NCBI RefSeq assembly: GCF_017353255.1
Contig: NZ_JAFMYU010000012.1
Location: 62,001 to 126,000 of the forward strand
DNA length: 64,000 bases
Origin: Fibrella aquatilis
GTDB lineage: Bacteria; Bacteroidota; Bacteroidia; Cytophagales; Spirosomataceae
Reading direction: 5' to 3'
Below the pieces are notes generated by a model. That model did not search any database and was not told the origin of the DNA. It saw nothing but the letters and a program-made list of their open reading frames with translations. Below are positions 10,095-18,891 of this stretch, in pieces. Positions within the stretch are counted from its first letter, which is position 1; every line of letters begins with the position of its first letter. The position numbers were made by a program, and so were the translations under genes.

Positions 10095-11142
10095 AGTTCA
10101 ACACTCCTCTGTCTACATACCAGAATGTGACTGGTGACCTACCTGACCCCACCCAGGTGTTCAGGTCGTAGGTGTCCGTGCCTTGTGTAGTGCCCTGAAT
10201 GACATCGACCCGCAAGGCTTTTTTGTTGGCCAACCAAGTAAGCGGTTTTCCGAGAGTGCACTGTTCAGGGTTGGTTGTGGCAGCGGGAATGACAAAATAG
10301 GCTTTCCCTGAGCCAAAAACGGCCGCCATGCCGGTGTGGTCGATGCAAACCGCCGTTTTTTCACTTACACCAATACCCCGCCCAGTCACGTTCCAGTCGG
10401 TACGGATGCGGGCCAGAAAAGCCACCAGCCGCCCCTGCCTGCTGCGCTCGGCAAAGTGGGTGTCGGTGATGGTATTACCCAAAAAAGGCGCGTTGATAAA
10501 GTCGTTTCGGCCCAGCATCAGGTTGGGGTGGTAGGGGTCCGATAGGCCTTCGGCGGCAGTCAGGCTTTGGTTCAGGGCAGGGTAATACAATTGCCCCAGT
10601 ATGGCACAACCCGCACTGGTGCCGCCCACAGGCACCTTTTTGGTATTGATCAGGTAGTTGATCGCCTCGGCCACCTTCGATCCTTTCCAGTAGTTGACAT
10701 AATCGGCCTGATCACCACCCGCAATAAAGAGTGCCTCGGCGTTTCTGATTTTCTGAACCGTAGCCTCATCGTTCACCCACTCCCTTGAGTTGAGCAGTAT
10801 GGTCTCTACGGAATTGACCGCTTCGCCCAATTCAGAAAATAGGTACGAGTTGTAGCCGCTTGAACCACTAGCTCGGAGCACCACCACGTCGCCCCCACCC
10901 GATTTTTTCAGCAGCCAGCGCATAGCCTCGTCCACGTCGGTGCCGCCCCCCGTCAGCACCAGGCCTGGCGTGGTTGCCTTGGTCACATCGGCGGCGTCGC
11001 CGGTGAGCCAGGTGGTGGGTCCTTTGGGTAGGCTCGGCGCAACGGGCGCAGGATCAGGTGTTTTTTGTCCGCAGGTGACCAGCACGGTACAGGCCAGCAA
11101 TACAAAAGACAACATCGGTATGGAAGAAGGGCGGGTCGACAT
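10093..11142 (-). CDS. Cyanophycinase-like S51 family peptidase, lipoprotein
   Basis: A 349-residue serine peptidase of family S51 (cyanophycinase / peptidase E fold). The nucleophile elbow is VGGTSAGCAILG, and the downstream ITDTHFAERSRQGRL block is typical of cyanophycinases. The N-terminus carries a hydrophobic stretch ending in a lipobox-like VLVTCGQ, so the mature enzyme is probably a lipoprotein in the periplasm or outer membrane. The ATG at 11142 is chosen because longer starts run towards the terminator hairpin of the upstream gene (11190-11219); 11172 and 11115 are alternatives. Exported cyanophycinases usually digest external cyanophycin or act as isoaspartyl dipeptidases; the substrate here is not known. 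Confidence 0.85.
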   Translation of the reverse strand: MSTRPSSIPMLSFVLLACTVLVTCGQKTPDPAPVAPSLPKGPTTWLTGDAADVTKATTPGLVLTGGGTDVDEAMRWLLKKSGGGDVVVLRASGSSGYNSYLFSELGEAVNSVETILLNSREWVNDEATVQKIRNAEALFIAGGDQADYVNYWKGSKVAEAINYLINTKKVPVGGTSAGCAILGQLYYPALNQSLTAAEGLSDPYHPNLMLGRNDFINAPFLGNTITDTHFAERSRQGRLVAFLARIRTDWNVTGRGIGVSEKTAVCIDHTGMAAVFGSGKAYFVIPAATTNPEQCTLGKPLTWLANKKALRVDVIQGTTQGTDTYDLNTWVGSGRSPVTFWYVDRGVLN

Positions 11143-11189
11143 GAACAGTAGCGGTGTGTTGGGGTTGGCCATAAAGTTAACTACACACA

Positions 11190-11219
11190 AAAGCCCGACG
11201 CTAGTGAGCATCGGGCTTT
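11190..11219 (-). terminator. Intrinsic terminator of the YugP-like protease gene
   Basis: AAAGCCCGA at 11190-11198 pairs with TCGGGCTTT at 11211-11219. Read on the minus strand, the stem runs into TTTTGTGTG, 24 bp after the stop codon at 11243. It separates the protease gene from the cyanophycinase-like gene. Confidence 0.75.
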
Positions 11220-11242
11220 CTTACTTATGTATCTGAATCAGC

Positions 11243-11929
11243 TTAGTCGCGGCTCCGGCCACCAAACAAAATGCTGGCGTAGTAGAGCAGCGTACCCAGC
11301 GAAGCCAATGCAGCCACCACGTAGGTCATAGCCGCCCAGTGCAGGCCGTCTTTAGCCATTTCGTGTTCGCGGGGGGTAACAATGCCCCGGCTGTCGATCC
11401 AGGCGAGGGCGCGCTTGCTGGCGTCGAACTCAACGGGCAGCGTGATAAACGAGAACAGCGTAGTGATGGCAAATAAGCCCACCCCGATAGTCAGGGGCAA
11501 CGTGGTGGTCTGGATCAGCAGAATACCCGCCAGCAGCACCCACTGCAAATACCGCGACGACACACTCACAAACGGCACAATAGCTGACCGCAGTTGCAGC
11601 GGCGCGTAGGCCACCTTGTGTTGCACGGCGTGCCCGCATTCATGCGCGGCCACCGCCGCCGACATAATGCTGCGGCCCGCATACACGTCGGGCGAGAGGT
11701 TTACGGTCTTGTCCTGTGGATTATAGTGATCCGTCAGTTGGCCATCTACAGAGAGGACGCGGACGTCATAGATGCCGTTTTCATTCAGCATTTTCTGCGC
11801 CACTTCGGCTCCGGTCATGCCGTTACTGAGGGCAATCTGAGAATACTCGGTGAACTTGCTCCGCAGCCGCCACTGAATATACATGCTGGCGAGCATGGGA
11901 ATAATAATGAGCAAAAAGGGACTGTTCAT
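11243..11929 (-). CDS. Membrane zinc metallopeptidase, YugP family
   Basis: A 228-residue integral membrane protein with the zinc-binding motif AAHECGHAVQH near the middle, which is the signature of the Zn_peptidase_2 (YugP) family. An N-terminal membrane anchor (LLIIIPMLASMYI) and three hydrophobic segments after the HECGH motif fit the family, as does the length. The conserved LSPDVYAGRS stretch precedes the zinc motif. The biological substrate of these proteases is unknown. The gene stands alone, with an intrinsic terminator downstream and 111 bp without features upstream. Confidence 0.92.
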   Translation of the reverse strand: MNSPFLLIIIPMLASMYIQWRLRSKFTEYSQIALSNGMTGAEVAQKMLNENGIYDVRVLSVDGQLTDHYNPQDKTVNLSPDVYAGRSIMSAAVAAHECGHAVQHKVAYAPLQLRSAIVPFVSVSSRYLQWVLLAGILLIQTTTLPLTIGVGLFAITTLFSFITLPVEFDASKRALAWIDSRGIVTPREHEMAKDGLHWAAMTYVVAALASLGTLLYYASILFGGRSRD

Positions 11930-12041
11930 GGTCTTTGTTTCGGTGTTCGATCGGTTGGTTTAGTGAAGCAACCTACGAATAAAACAATGTGTTGGCTAAA
12001 AATGTCCCAATGGCCATACCACTCATCCACTACCAATGCCA

Positions 12042-12530
12042 CTAGTCACCCCCGTAGGCCGCCACGATTTTCTGAATCAACCCGCTGGTTGAATACCCCG
12101 GCACCAGGGCCACGGTCTGCACCAATCCACCCCGCGCAAGTACCACGTCGGCCCCCACAATGGTAGCCACGGTATAGTCGTTGCCCTTCACCAGAATGTC
12201 GGGTTGCAGGGCGGTAATGAGTTCCAGCGGCGTGGGTTCATCGAAGAGCGTGACAAGGTCCACAAACTGGAGGGCTGCCATGAGCCGGGCGCGGGCGTTC
12301 TCATTCACTACGGGCCGCAGCGGGCCTTTTATACAGGAGACCGAGGCGTCGGTATTGAGGCCCAGCACCAGGACGTCGCCCAGGGCGCGGGCTTTTTCGA
12401 GGTAATCGATATGGCCCAAATGCACAATGTCGAAGCAGCCATTGGTAAACACCACGCGCTTGCCCTCGCGGTGCCACTGCGCTACTTGCTCAACAGCCTC
12501 AGCACGAGAGCGGATTTTATCGGCGGTCAT
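12042..12530 (-). CDS. rfaE2: D-glycero-beta-D-manno-heptose 1-phosphate adenylyltransferase
   Basis: Transfers AMP from ATP to heptose 1-phosphate to give ADP-heptose for lipopolysaccharide core synthesis; cytoplasmic. The 162-residue protein is the stand-alone C-terminal half of HldE: it has the nucleotidyltransferase motif TNGCFDIVHLGHIDYL (HxGH) and the downstream KGNDYT and GYSTSGLIQKI segments. The separate kinase half (HldA/RfaE1) is not in the window. The start codon at 12530 shares its last base with the stop codon of the adjoining toxin gene, which may simply reflect insertion of the toxin-antitoxin pair upstream. Confidence 0.94.
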   Translation of the reverse strand: MTADKIRSRAEAVEQVAQWHREGKRVVFTNGCFDIVHLGHIDYLEKARALGDVLVLGLNTDASVSCIKGPLRPVVNENARARLMAALQFVDLVTLFDEPTPLELITALQPDILVKGNDYTVATIVGADVVLARGGLVQTVALVPGYSTSGLIQKIVAAYGGD

Positions 12531-12853
12531 TAAATAAGGTTTATTCTGCGCAAGATCTCATTTCTATCCTGACGTTGATGAAGTATACCCAATACAACAA
12601 CAATCTGATCTAGTTCGTCAATTCTATAAAATATGGAATACGGGAATTTGGCTAATCTGGCACCTCTGATGAATACCAAATTTTCAGCATAATAAAACGG
12701 GTTCTTCGCAATTGTTTCCTCAATACGCTTGTAATCTGACCACCATTTCTGCCCTAAGCTTGGCTGAATGGCTTCGTACCAGTCAATGATTGCTTCTTTA
12801 TCCTCATTTGCTCCTTCCGTTAGCAATACGCTGAATAAACCATCACCAGCCAT
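12530..12853 (-). CDS. RelE/ParE-superfamily toxin
   Basis: A 107-residue basic protein with the ParE/RelE pattern: a helical start (EDKEAIIDWYEAIQPSLGQKWWSDY), a central IRGARLAKFPYSIFYRID strand pair and a C-terminal VVVLGILHQRQD strand with the conserved arginines. RelE members cut mRNA on the ribosome and ParE members act on gyrase; the sequence does not settle which. It overlaps the antitoxin gene by 11 bp (ATG inside the partner's end), as is usual for such pairs. The pair is distinctly AT-richer than rfaE2 and the UPF0104 gene around it, which points to acquisition. Confidence 0.85.
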   Translation of the reverse strand: MAGDGLFSVLLTEGANEDKEAIIDWYEAIQPSLGQKWWSDYKRIEETIAKNPFYYAENLVFIRGARLAKFPYSIFYRIDELDQIVVVLGILHQRQDRNEILRRINLI

Positions 12854-13094
12854 ATTTTGCCTTTATTCTGCGATCAGATTCTTCAGCCGACATAGCCGTT
12901 TCCGGCGACTGTTTATAGTGATCGTACCGTTTAGTCAATAGTTCTCCTACCAATCTTTCATAATCTGCTTTGTCTTCTTCAGAAAGTGGCGGTAGAAAAC
13001 TATCATATTTTACCACAATGTACTGCATGAGTTCTACCCGCTCCTGTTCTGGTAAGCTATCAACTACTTTGTGCAATGTCTCGACCGTGCTCAT
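12843..13094 (-). CDS. Antitoxin of the RelE/ParE pair
   Basis: An 83-residue acidic protein encoded just before and overlapping the toxin gene. It resembles the addiction-module component family (N-terminal helix with VDSLPEQERVELMQYI), with a long charged tail ending in DRRIKAKYGW that would wrap the toxin. No classical ribbon-helix-helix or HTH motif is evident, so autoregulation is uncertain. AT-rich like its partner. Confidence 0.78.
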   Translation of the reverse strand: MSTVETLHKVVDSLPEQERVELMQYIVVKYDSFLPPLSEEDKADYERLVGELLTKRYDHYKQSPETAMSAEESDRRIKAKYGW

Positions 13095-13132
13095 AACCGT
13101 TTCTTTCGATTCATATTTTCAAATATAATCAA

Positions 13133-14155
13133 TTATTGCCCTACACCCACCGGCTCAGCACTTACCGCTGGTCCCGCTTTTTTGCGCCGGTTGAGCACAA
13201 TCAAAAACGCCAAACCGCCGAAGATGATGGTCACGGCCCACTGCGAGAGCAGCATGAGCGTAGCCAGCGTTTGTCCATCTTGCTTAGTGAGGCCATACAA
13301 CGCCAGCGCCGACCCCACCATGATATTGAACGCCCCCAGCCCGCCCTGCGTGGGGGCCGCCATACCAATGCTACCCATCATCAGGATGGTGAGGCAAGCC
13401 AGCAACCCCAGTCCGGCGGTTTGGGGCATGGCAAAAAACAGAATGTAGGTAGAGAGGTAGTACAACACCCAGATCAGAGCCGTATAAACCACAAACAAAC
13501 CCGGTTGCCGCAACTTACGTACGCTCAGCAGCCCGTCGATGAGGCCCAGCACGAAGGTTTCTACTTTGGCGAAGAGGGTGTTTTTGCGCAGGGCTTCTTT
13601 GTATTTCTGGTACAGGAACCACGCCACTACGGCCCCCGCTAGCCCCACGGCCAGCAACAAATAAAGCCCCGTGCGGCTTCCAGTGCCCCCTTTTTGGGCG
13701 AACATACCAAATACCAAATCGCTGATCCGGTCGAACTCGAGTACCAGCGTGAGGCCAATAACCACCACCAGCATGACCACGTCAAAAATGCGTTCGGCCA
13801 CTACCGTGCCCAGGCTCACGTTGACAGGTACGCCCTCCAGCCGGTTCATGGTGCCGCAGCGCGTTACCTCACCCATACGCGGCACCAGCAGGTTGGCAAA
13901 GTAGTTGGTCAGCACCGACAGCATGGTGTTGCCGGGCGTGGGCCGGTGCCCCGCCACAGGTTCAAGCAACATGCCCCACCGCAAACCACGTATGTAGTGC
14001 GCCACCAGCAAAATAGCGGCATAGGCCCCCACCCACAGCCAGTTAGCCTGTCCTATAGCCGCAAACATGGCCTTGAGGTCGATGTCTTTAAACACGAACC
14101 AAAGCAGCCCCCCCGCCACGGCAAGGGAAATAACGTAAGTAAGGATATTTTTCAT
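13133..14155 (-). CDS. UPF0104 / lysylphosphatidylglycerol synthase-type membrane protein
   Basis: A 340-residue polytopic membrane protein with about eight hydrophobic helices, the RGLRWGMLLEP segment after the second, the NLLVPRMGEVTRCG motif and the GSIGMAAPTQGGLGAFN motif near the C-terminus. These mark the LPG_synthase_TM (UPF0104, AglD-like) family, which lacks the soluble aminoacyl-transfer domain of MprF. Members are proposed lipid flippases or transporters; substrate unknown. The ATG at 14155 is preferred over 14170 because it starts directly at the first membrane helix. Its upstream region is occupied by inverted repeat R2. Confidence 0.88.
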   Translation of the reverse strand: MKNILTYVISLAVAGGLLWFVFKDIDLKAMFAAIGQANWLWVGAYAAILLVAHYIRGLRWGMLLEPVAGHRPTPGNTMLSVLTNYFANLLVPRMGEVTRCGTMNRLEGVPVNVSLGTVVAERIFDVVMLVVVIGLTLVLEFDRISDLVFGMFAQKGGTGSRTGLYLLLAVGLAGAVVAWFLYQKYKEALRKNTLFAKVETFVLGLIDGLLSVRKLRQPGLFVVYTALIWVLYYLSTYILFFAMPQTAGLGLLACLTILMMGSIGMAAPTQGGLGAFNIMVGSALALYGLTKQDGQTLATLMLLSQWAVTIIFGGLAFLIVLNRRKKAGPAVSAEPVGVGQ

Positions 14156-14164
14156 AGGGAGGAA

Positions 14165-14256
14165 GTTCAATGTTTAACGTCTAAGGTCTAAAGTTGCTTC
14201 GCGCATTACACACTAAGCGCGAAGCAACGTTAAACCTTAAACTTTAGACGTTGAAC
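14165..14256. repeat. Long inverted repeat R2 (heptad-word hairpin), 40-bp arms
   Basis: Left arm 14165-14204 and right arm 14217-14256 pair over 40 bp with about six mismatches. The outer part is in 7-bp words on the theme GTCTAAA/GTTTAAC; the inner part is a perfect GTTGCTTCGCGC palindrome around a 12-base AT-rich loop. It lies between panD (stop at 14265, 8 bp away) and the start of the UPF0104 gene (14155), so any promoter for the latter lies within or upstream of it. Confidence 0.9.
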
Positions 14257-14264
14257 ATAAAAGT

Positions 14265-14636
14265 TTACCCCCTTGCGGCTTGCCCACCCGTCACGAGCCG
14301 ATTGTTGTCGTCGGGGAAGACCACGAGGGGTTTGTGAACTTTGGCTTCGTCGGGCGTGAGCTGGCAATACGCAATGATGATGATCACATCGCCGGGTTGA
14401 GCACGGCGGGCGGCGGCCCCGTTGAGGCAGATGATGCCCGTGCCCCGTTCGCCGGTGATGACGTAGGTGATGAGGCGTTCGCCGTTGTTGTTATTCACAA
14501 TGTGCACCTGCTCGTTTTCCAGCAACCCGGCGGCGTCCATCAGATCTTCGTCGATGGTGACGCTGCCTACGTAGTTGAGTTCGGCCTGCGTGACTTTCAC
14601 GCGGTGCAACTTCGATTTCATTAAGGTAAGCAACAT
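14265..14636 (-). CDS. panD: Aspartate 1-decarboxylase proenzyme
   Basis: Makes beta-alanine from L-aspartate for pantothenate and coenzyme A. The 123-residue sequence aligns with Pan[21 protein letters not shown] contains the Gly-Ser bond cut in self-processing to leave the pyruvoyl group, followed by [24 protein letters not shown] and GDVIIIIAY. The frame is open upstream for 42 more residues, but these are unlike the family, so the ATG at 14636 is chosen. The other pantothenate genes are not nearby. Confidence 0.96.
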   Translation of the reverse strand: MLLTLMKSKLHRVKVTQAELNYVGSVTIDEDLMDAAGLLENEQVHIVNNNNGERLITYVITGERGTGIICLNGAAARRAQPGDVIIIIAYCQLTPDEAKVHKPLVVFPDDNNRLVTGGQAARG

Positions 14637-14722
14637 GGTGTTCAGTTGATGATGGCAAAAGTAGGGCCTGCCCTGTGCCCCACAAAACAAGGAGCTATTT
14701 GGTAACGTTCGGCAGGGTTTTG

Positions 14723-15124
14723 CTATAAAGCCACGGTATGCGCCGCAAACCAAGCCCGGCACTCATCCAGGCTTGATTCGCCGGAGGCTACTTTGATAAT
14801 GAAATCGTAGAGATCATCCTGCGGCAGTGCACGATTCAGTCGCCTGCCATTTAGCTTTAGAAAGGCGAGTGCAGCTTCTAGACCAGTACGTTTATTTCCG
14901 TCCGAGAAGATATGATTACCGATGATGTTGAAACAGTACACCGCTGCCCTGTCGGCCAGGGTTGGGTACATGGGTTCACCAAACAAATGTGCCTGAACGG
15001 CTTCAACTAGGAAGTCAAGGTTTTCTTCGTGAAGGAAATTGTGGGGCGGCATGAAGTTGCCGCCATGCGCTGCTACTGTACGCTGATTAATGAAGGCAAT
15101 GTCTTCTTTTTCTAAATAGATCAT
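14723..15124 (-). CDS. doc: Doc/Fic family toxin (death-on-curing)
   Basis: A 133-residue Fic-fold protein of the Doc type. The active-site loop reads [16 protein letters not shown], matching HxFx[D/N]GNKRT; Doc enzymes phosphorylate elongation factor Tu. The N-terminal [12 protein letters not shown] segment is also typical of Doc. Its start overlaps the end of the upstream gene by 4 bp (ATGA), so the two are translationally coupled as a toxin-antitoxin pair. The phosphate-binding Lys/Arg and catalytic His are all present, so it should be active unless neutralised. Confidence 0.9.
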   Translation of the reverse strand: MIYLEKEDIAFINQRTVAAHGGNFMPPHNFLHEENLDFLVEAVQAHLFGEPMYPTLADRAAVYCFNIIGNHIFSDGNKRTGLEAALAFLKLNGRRLNRALPQDDLYDFIIKVASGESSLDECRAWFAAHTVAL

Positions 15125-15390
15125 GCCAACTTCCTGAACACGGCATCATACTCAGCGAAATCTTCAGCAACGATTCGCTCTAATTTCTGCCTTTTCGTTA
15201 ACCCTTCTGTCTTATTTATCAGATGAGCGTGAGCACTAACAACCACTAATGCCTCATGATCAGTTGCCTGCGTCGCCTCGTTTTCGCCTTCCGAAGCGAC
15301 CTCGTTCAACAGCGTGCGAAAAAAGTCTGGTTCTTCCTGCATAAGCTCCTTTAGAGCTTCTTTGACCATCTCTTTGCTAACTACAGTCAT
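15121..15390 (-). CDS. Putative antitoxin paired with Doc
   Basis: An 89-residue acidic protein immediately upstream of doc and overlapping it by 4 bp, hence probably its antitoxin. It begins with a predicted helix (MTVVSKEMVKEALKELM) and ends with a helical tail (KLERIVAEDFAEYDAVF). It does not look like the classical Phd fold, so the family is not named. The ATG at 15390 is preferred to a GTG three codons upstream. Confidence 0.65.
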   Translation of the reverse strand: MTVVSKEMVKEALKELMQEEPDFFRTLLNEVASEGENEATQATDHEALVVVSAHAHLINKTEGLTKRQKLERIVAEDFAEYDAVFRKLA

Positions 15391-15453
15391 GGCAATCACT
15401 GGTTAAATACATTGTAATCTACTCAACACCGCCCGATTCTCAAAAGTTGATAC

Positions 15454-17874
15454 TCAGAACGGCACCACCACTTTCAGGCTTATGTTGCGACCCATGTTGA
15501 ACACGCCCACGCGGCCCGTGGCGTTGTTGGCATCGAGGTATTTGAGGCGGCTTTGGTGGGCCTGGTAAATCACGTCGAAGAGGTTGGTGGCCGACACGTA
15601 GACCGAAAACACAGTCCGTTTGGCGTTGTTGGTGATGTCGCCGCCTGCGCCGAGGTGCACCAGCGTATAGCCAGGTGTAGCCGTTTCGGTGTTCGAGGCC
15701 GCCAGAAAACGGTCTTGCTGTTGGGTGATTTCCACATCCAGCGTGGCATAGAGGTTGCGGAAGCGGTTGCCCCAGCGGTCGCGGCTGAGGCGCAGTTGCG
15801 TTACCCAGCGCGGGGCGGGCATGAAGGGCAGAAACTGAGCATCGTCGGTGGTGGCCGAGAGGTTGCGGCCAAACACCGCCGAGTAGGTCTGCGTCAGCGA
15901 AAACCACCGCGCCGCTGCCGGGTTGTAGGTCACGGTGCCTTCCATCCCCTGCAACCGGGCATCGCCCTGGGCGTAACGAAACACGGGTATGCTGCCCTGA
16001 TAGAGCGAATCGGTACCCGCCCGGTTCAGCACCCGCTCTGAATAGATGTACTGCTCAATGCTATTCTGAAACAAACTGGCGTCGATATACCAGTCGCGGC
16101 TTTCGTAGGTCAGGCCCACATCACCTTGGTAGGCCACCTCCGGCACGGCATCGACCTTGCCGATCTCATACCGAAACGTGCCCGCATGAACCCCGTTCGA
16201 CGATAGTTCGGGCACGGTGGGCGCCCGGAAACCCCGCGACAGGTTGGCCCGGACATTCAGCTTGTCGGTGAGCGAATAGACCGCACCCAGGCTGGCCGAC
16301 ACGTTGCGATAAGTTTTGTCTACGCCCGCAAACCGCTCAGAACCAGGCCCCTGCGGACGTACCTGAAACGCACCGTCGCCGTCGATGTAGAGTTTGTTGA
16401 TGCCTAGCAGCCGAATATCGTAGCGTAGCCCGCCGCTGATTTTCAACGGGCCAATGACCTTTTTAGCAAACCCAAACACGCCATTATCAAACAGCGAATA
16501 GTTGGGATACAACGCCTGATATCCCTGATTGTCAAGCGATTGTAACATACCGTTGCTACCCATGGTGATCTCCCAGTTGCGGCGCACGGGCAGGTTGTAG
16601 CGCACATCGTAGTAGTTGGTGTGGAGCAGCAAACCCAGTTGCGCCTGAAACGGCCGGGCCACGTCGGCAAATTCGTCGCGGTTGTTGCGGGCGTAGCTCA
16701 GGTTTAGGGTGAGCGACCCGCCGTTTTTGAACTGCAACAGGTTGTTGAGCGACAGCTTACCGTTGATCAGGTGCTGCGAGTTATAAGGCAGAAAGACCCG
16801 GCTCGTCAGTTCATCGTCTGTAACGGGGCGGTCATTGGCCGAGCCGTCGGGCAGGAGGGTCTGGGTGGTGAAGCGGCCCGTACGCGCATCGCGGGTGCCG
16901 TTGATGATGTTGAACCGCTGCTCTGTGCGCAAAAAATACAGCCGCGAATAACCCCACCGTTTGTTCAGCCCGATATACCCACTGATATCGAACAGGTCGG
17001 CGTAGTTAGAGGAAAAAACACGCCCATCGGCCTGGTTTCTGTAGTTATTGGTCGATTTGGTCGAGGCTGTGGCCAGCCAGACAAACCCGTTTTGGTTGCC
17101 CGCCGCCTGTACTGACAGCCCCAGCAGGTTGTGGTTGCTCTGGTAGTTGGTCAGTACCCGCCCGCGCACCTTGCCTTCTTCTACCGGGCGCGGCGACAGG
17201 GCCGTAACCACCCCACCCAGGCCGTCGGAGCCATAGATGAGGCTGCCCGCCCCCCGGATAATCTCGTAGCGGTCTACCGAATATTCATCCAGTTGAATGC
17301 TGTGTTCTTCGCCCCATTGGTTGTCTTCCTGCCTGATGCCGTCGTGCATGGTGATGACCCGGTTGAACCCCAACCCCCGAATGATGGGCTTGCTCAGCCC
17401 CGCCCCCGTAGTCACCTGCGACATGCCCGGCATTTTGGCCACGGCGTCGATGAGGTTGGTGGAGCTTTGCTGCATCAGCCGCAACTGCGACATAGCCGCA
17501 ATGGGCACCGGACTGTCGCGAATAATGGTCTTGGTCGATGCCCCCGACACGATGACCTCTTCAAGCATCTGGGCGGCGTTTTCCATCACAAAATCCTGGG
17601 TGGTGGCTTCGGCAACGGTAACCGTGCGCACCAGCGTTTTATGGGAAATGTAGCTTACCTGTACCGTGAACGTACCCGCAGGTAGGTTGGTGAGGCGGTA
17701 GGTGCCGTCGGTGAGGGTAGTAGCTCCCAACCGTAGATCGGGCAGGTAGATAGCGGCACCAATGACGGCCTCGCCCGATTCGCCGTGGGTAACGCGACCC
17801 GATAGATTGTGTTGAGCAACGCACGTAAGTACAGATAGCCCATAGCAGGCTATCACTACGCAGAACTGTTTCAT
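15454..17874 (-). CDS. TonB-dependent outer membrane receptor
   Basis: An 806-residue receptor. It has a signal peptide (MKQFCVVIACYGLSVLTCVA), a carboxypeptidase-regulatory-like beta domain (about 24-100, LSGRVTHGESGEAVIGA), a plug domain (about 115-235, with the KPIIRGLGFNRV segment and GAGSLIYGSDGLGGVV at its end) and a 22-strand barrel finishing in an aromatic VVPF tail. It takes up a ligand at the outer membrane using TonB energy. The small upstream gene encodes an HxH-containing protein, which suggests a metal or metallophore ligand, but no metal-responsive operator was identified. Confidence 0.93.
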   Translation of the reverse strand: MKQFCVVIACYGLSVLTCVAQHNLSGRVTHGESGEAVIGAAIYLPDLRLGATTLTDGTYRLTNLPAGTFTVQVSYISHKTLVRTVTVAEATTQDFVMENAAQMLEEVIVSGASTKTIIRDSPVPIAAMSQLRLMQQSSTNLIDAVAKMPGMSQVTTGAGLSKPIIRGLGFNRVITMHDGIRQEDNQWGEEHSIQLDEYSVDRYEIIRGAGSLIYGSDGLGGVVTALSPRPVEEGKVRGRVLTNYQSNHNLLGLSVQAAGNQNGFVWLATASTKSTNNYRNQADGRVFSSNYADLFDISGYIGLNKRWGYSRLYFLRTEQRFNIINGTRDARTGRFTTQTLLPDGSANDRPVTDDELTSRVFLPYNSQHLINGKLSLNNLLQFKNGGSLTLNLSYARNNRDEFADVARPFQAQLGLLLHTNYYDVRYNLPVRRNWEITMGSNGMLQSLDNQGYQALYPNYSLFDNGVFGFAKKVIGPLKISGGLRYDIRLLGINKLYIDGDGAFQVRPQGPGSERFAGVDKTYRNVSASLGAVYSLTDKLNVRANLSRGFRAPTVPELSSNGVHAGTFRYEIGKVDAVPEVAYQGDVGLTYESRDWYIDASLFQNSIEQYIYSERVLNRAGTDSLYQGSIPVFRYAQGDARLQGMEGTVTYNPAAARWFSLTQTYSAVFGRNLSATTDDAQFLPFMPAPRWVTQLRLSRDRWGNRFRNLYATLDVEITQQQDRFLAASNTETATPGYTLVHLGAGGDITNNAKRTVFSVYVSATNLFDVIYQAHQSRLKYLDANNATGRVGVFNMGRNISLKVVVPF

Positions 17875-17891
17875 AAATGGATTCCCTTTAA

Positions 17892-18287
17892 TTAAATTGA
17901 TCTATTGACATTCAATAGATTATATTCTGGGGGACCCCTGCGTGAAAAATAAACAAACGTGTGTATATATTTACCCAACAACAGTTTTGTCACCTGTTTG
18001 GCGGGCCAGCTAAAAATTACGTTCGGTATAAACTTGACTGCAGTTACTTCCTGAAAAAGAGCGGGTGTGTGGGCAACGGCATCAAGCCAAACCAGTTCTT
18101 GCCTACTATGGTCGAGTGGTTGAATTGGCCCTGGTGCTTTAGGCAGAAAGGGGTGTGCATGTACAACTAACGTTCCATTTGGCAACCGGTGTGCATGCCT
18201 GAAGACAACGGCATTGGTCAGCATAAACAGCTGAACTATCAGCAGTAGGCGGGCAATGATAGAGCGTTGGCGACGAACGTACTGCAT
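17892..18287 (-). CDS. Small secreted or membrane protein upstream of TonB receptor
   Basis: A 131-residue protein with a basic start and one hydrophobic helix (IIARLLLIVQLFMLTNAVVF), followed by a histidine-bearing segment (RHAHRLPNGTLVVHAHPF). Small genes of this kind often precede TonB receptors for metals in Cytophagales; I infer a link because the receptor gene starts 17 bp downstream, on the same strand. No domain family is recognised. The ATG at 18287 is favoured over one at 18335, whose extra residues look non-coding. Confidence 0.6.
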   Translation of the reverse strand: MQYVRRQRSIIARLLLIVQLFMLTNAVVFRHAHRLPNGTLVVHAHPFLPKAPGPIQPLDHSRQELVWLDAVAHTPALFQEVTAVKFIPNVIFSWPAKQVTKLLLGKYIHTFVYFSRRGPPEYNLLNVNRSI

Positions 18288-18571
18288 AGTTAATACAAAA
18301 GTAGGTGTTGGTCCCCTACCTTTTGGTCCGTTCAAGCGAAGATTGAACCGTGTGGACTAGAATCACCCTATTATACGATTATTGAGTATTTCTCCAATTA
18401 AAATTTAGCGAAAGTCAGATTATTGAGCAGGCGGCTGTTGTTTTAGTATTAAGTCAAGATTAACTTTGATCACATTAAGACAACTAACCGTAACATAGTT
18501 GGCATGACATTTGTAACGGGACTATTAACTCCTGCTTATCCAGGTGTCTGACCCATAAAACTGACTGAGAG

Positions 18572-18766
18572 ATGAAAACGATTCGGTTCTATATGATTCT
18601 GCAATGGGTACTGTTTCTGCCCGTTATTTTGCCCCTGTGCATGGTTTTCGGTGCATTGCGTGGCGCTGTTCTGATGGCCGAACGAGTTATCGAGCAGATG
18701 GGAACAGACATTAGCTACAAAGCAACCAACGCACCTGTTCAGCCCGAAGCGAAGGCCGGCTGGTAA
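18572..18766 (+). CDS. Small membrane protein, unknown function
   Basis: A 64-residue protein with one long hydrophobic helix (FYMILQWVLFLPVILPLCMV) and a polar C-terminal tail. It has its own clear ATG and is followed by a strong terminator hairpin at 18823-18862. No homologous family is recognised. It faces away from the TonB operon, with about 280 bp of AT-rich intergenic DNA before it that could hold promoters for both directions. Confidence 0.55.
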   Translation: MKTIRFYMILQWVLFLPVILPLCMVFGALRGAVLMAERVIEQMGTDISYKATNAPVQPEAKAGW

Positions 18767-18822
18767 GCCACTCGCTAGTAATTTACGTATATTCAGTAAC
18801 GACTTGTCTAGTCAATAGATAG

Positions 18823-18862
18823 GCAACGAGGCGCATGACCAGACTGGTTATGCGCCTCGTTG
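18823..18862. terminator. Strong bidirectional terminator hairpin
   Basis: GCAACGAGGCGCAT at the left pairs with ATGCGCCTCGTTGC at the right (14 bp perfect, closing further with CC/GG), followed by ATTTTGG on the plus strand. It lies between the convergent 64-residue gene and the MoeB-like gene. Confidence 0.8.
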
Positions 18863-18891
18863 CATTTTGGTGACAGCAGTGGGGTTTCTAA

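Noticed and set aside
11930-12041. Small RNA or operator between the YugP-like gene and rfaE2
   Set aside because: No stable hairpin, repeat or promoter pattern is evident in these 112 bp.
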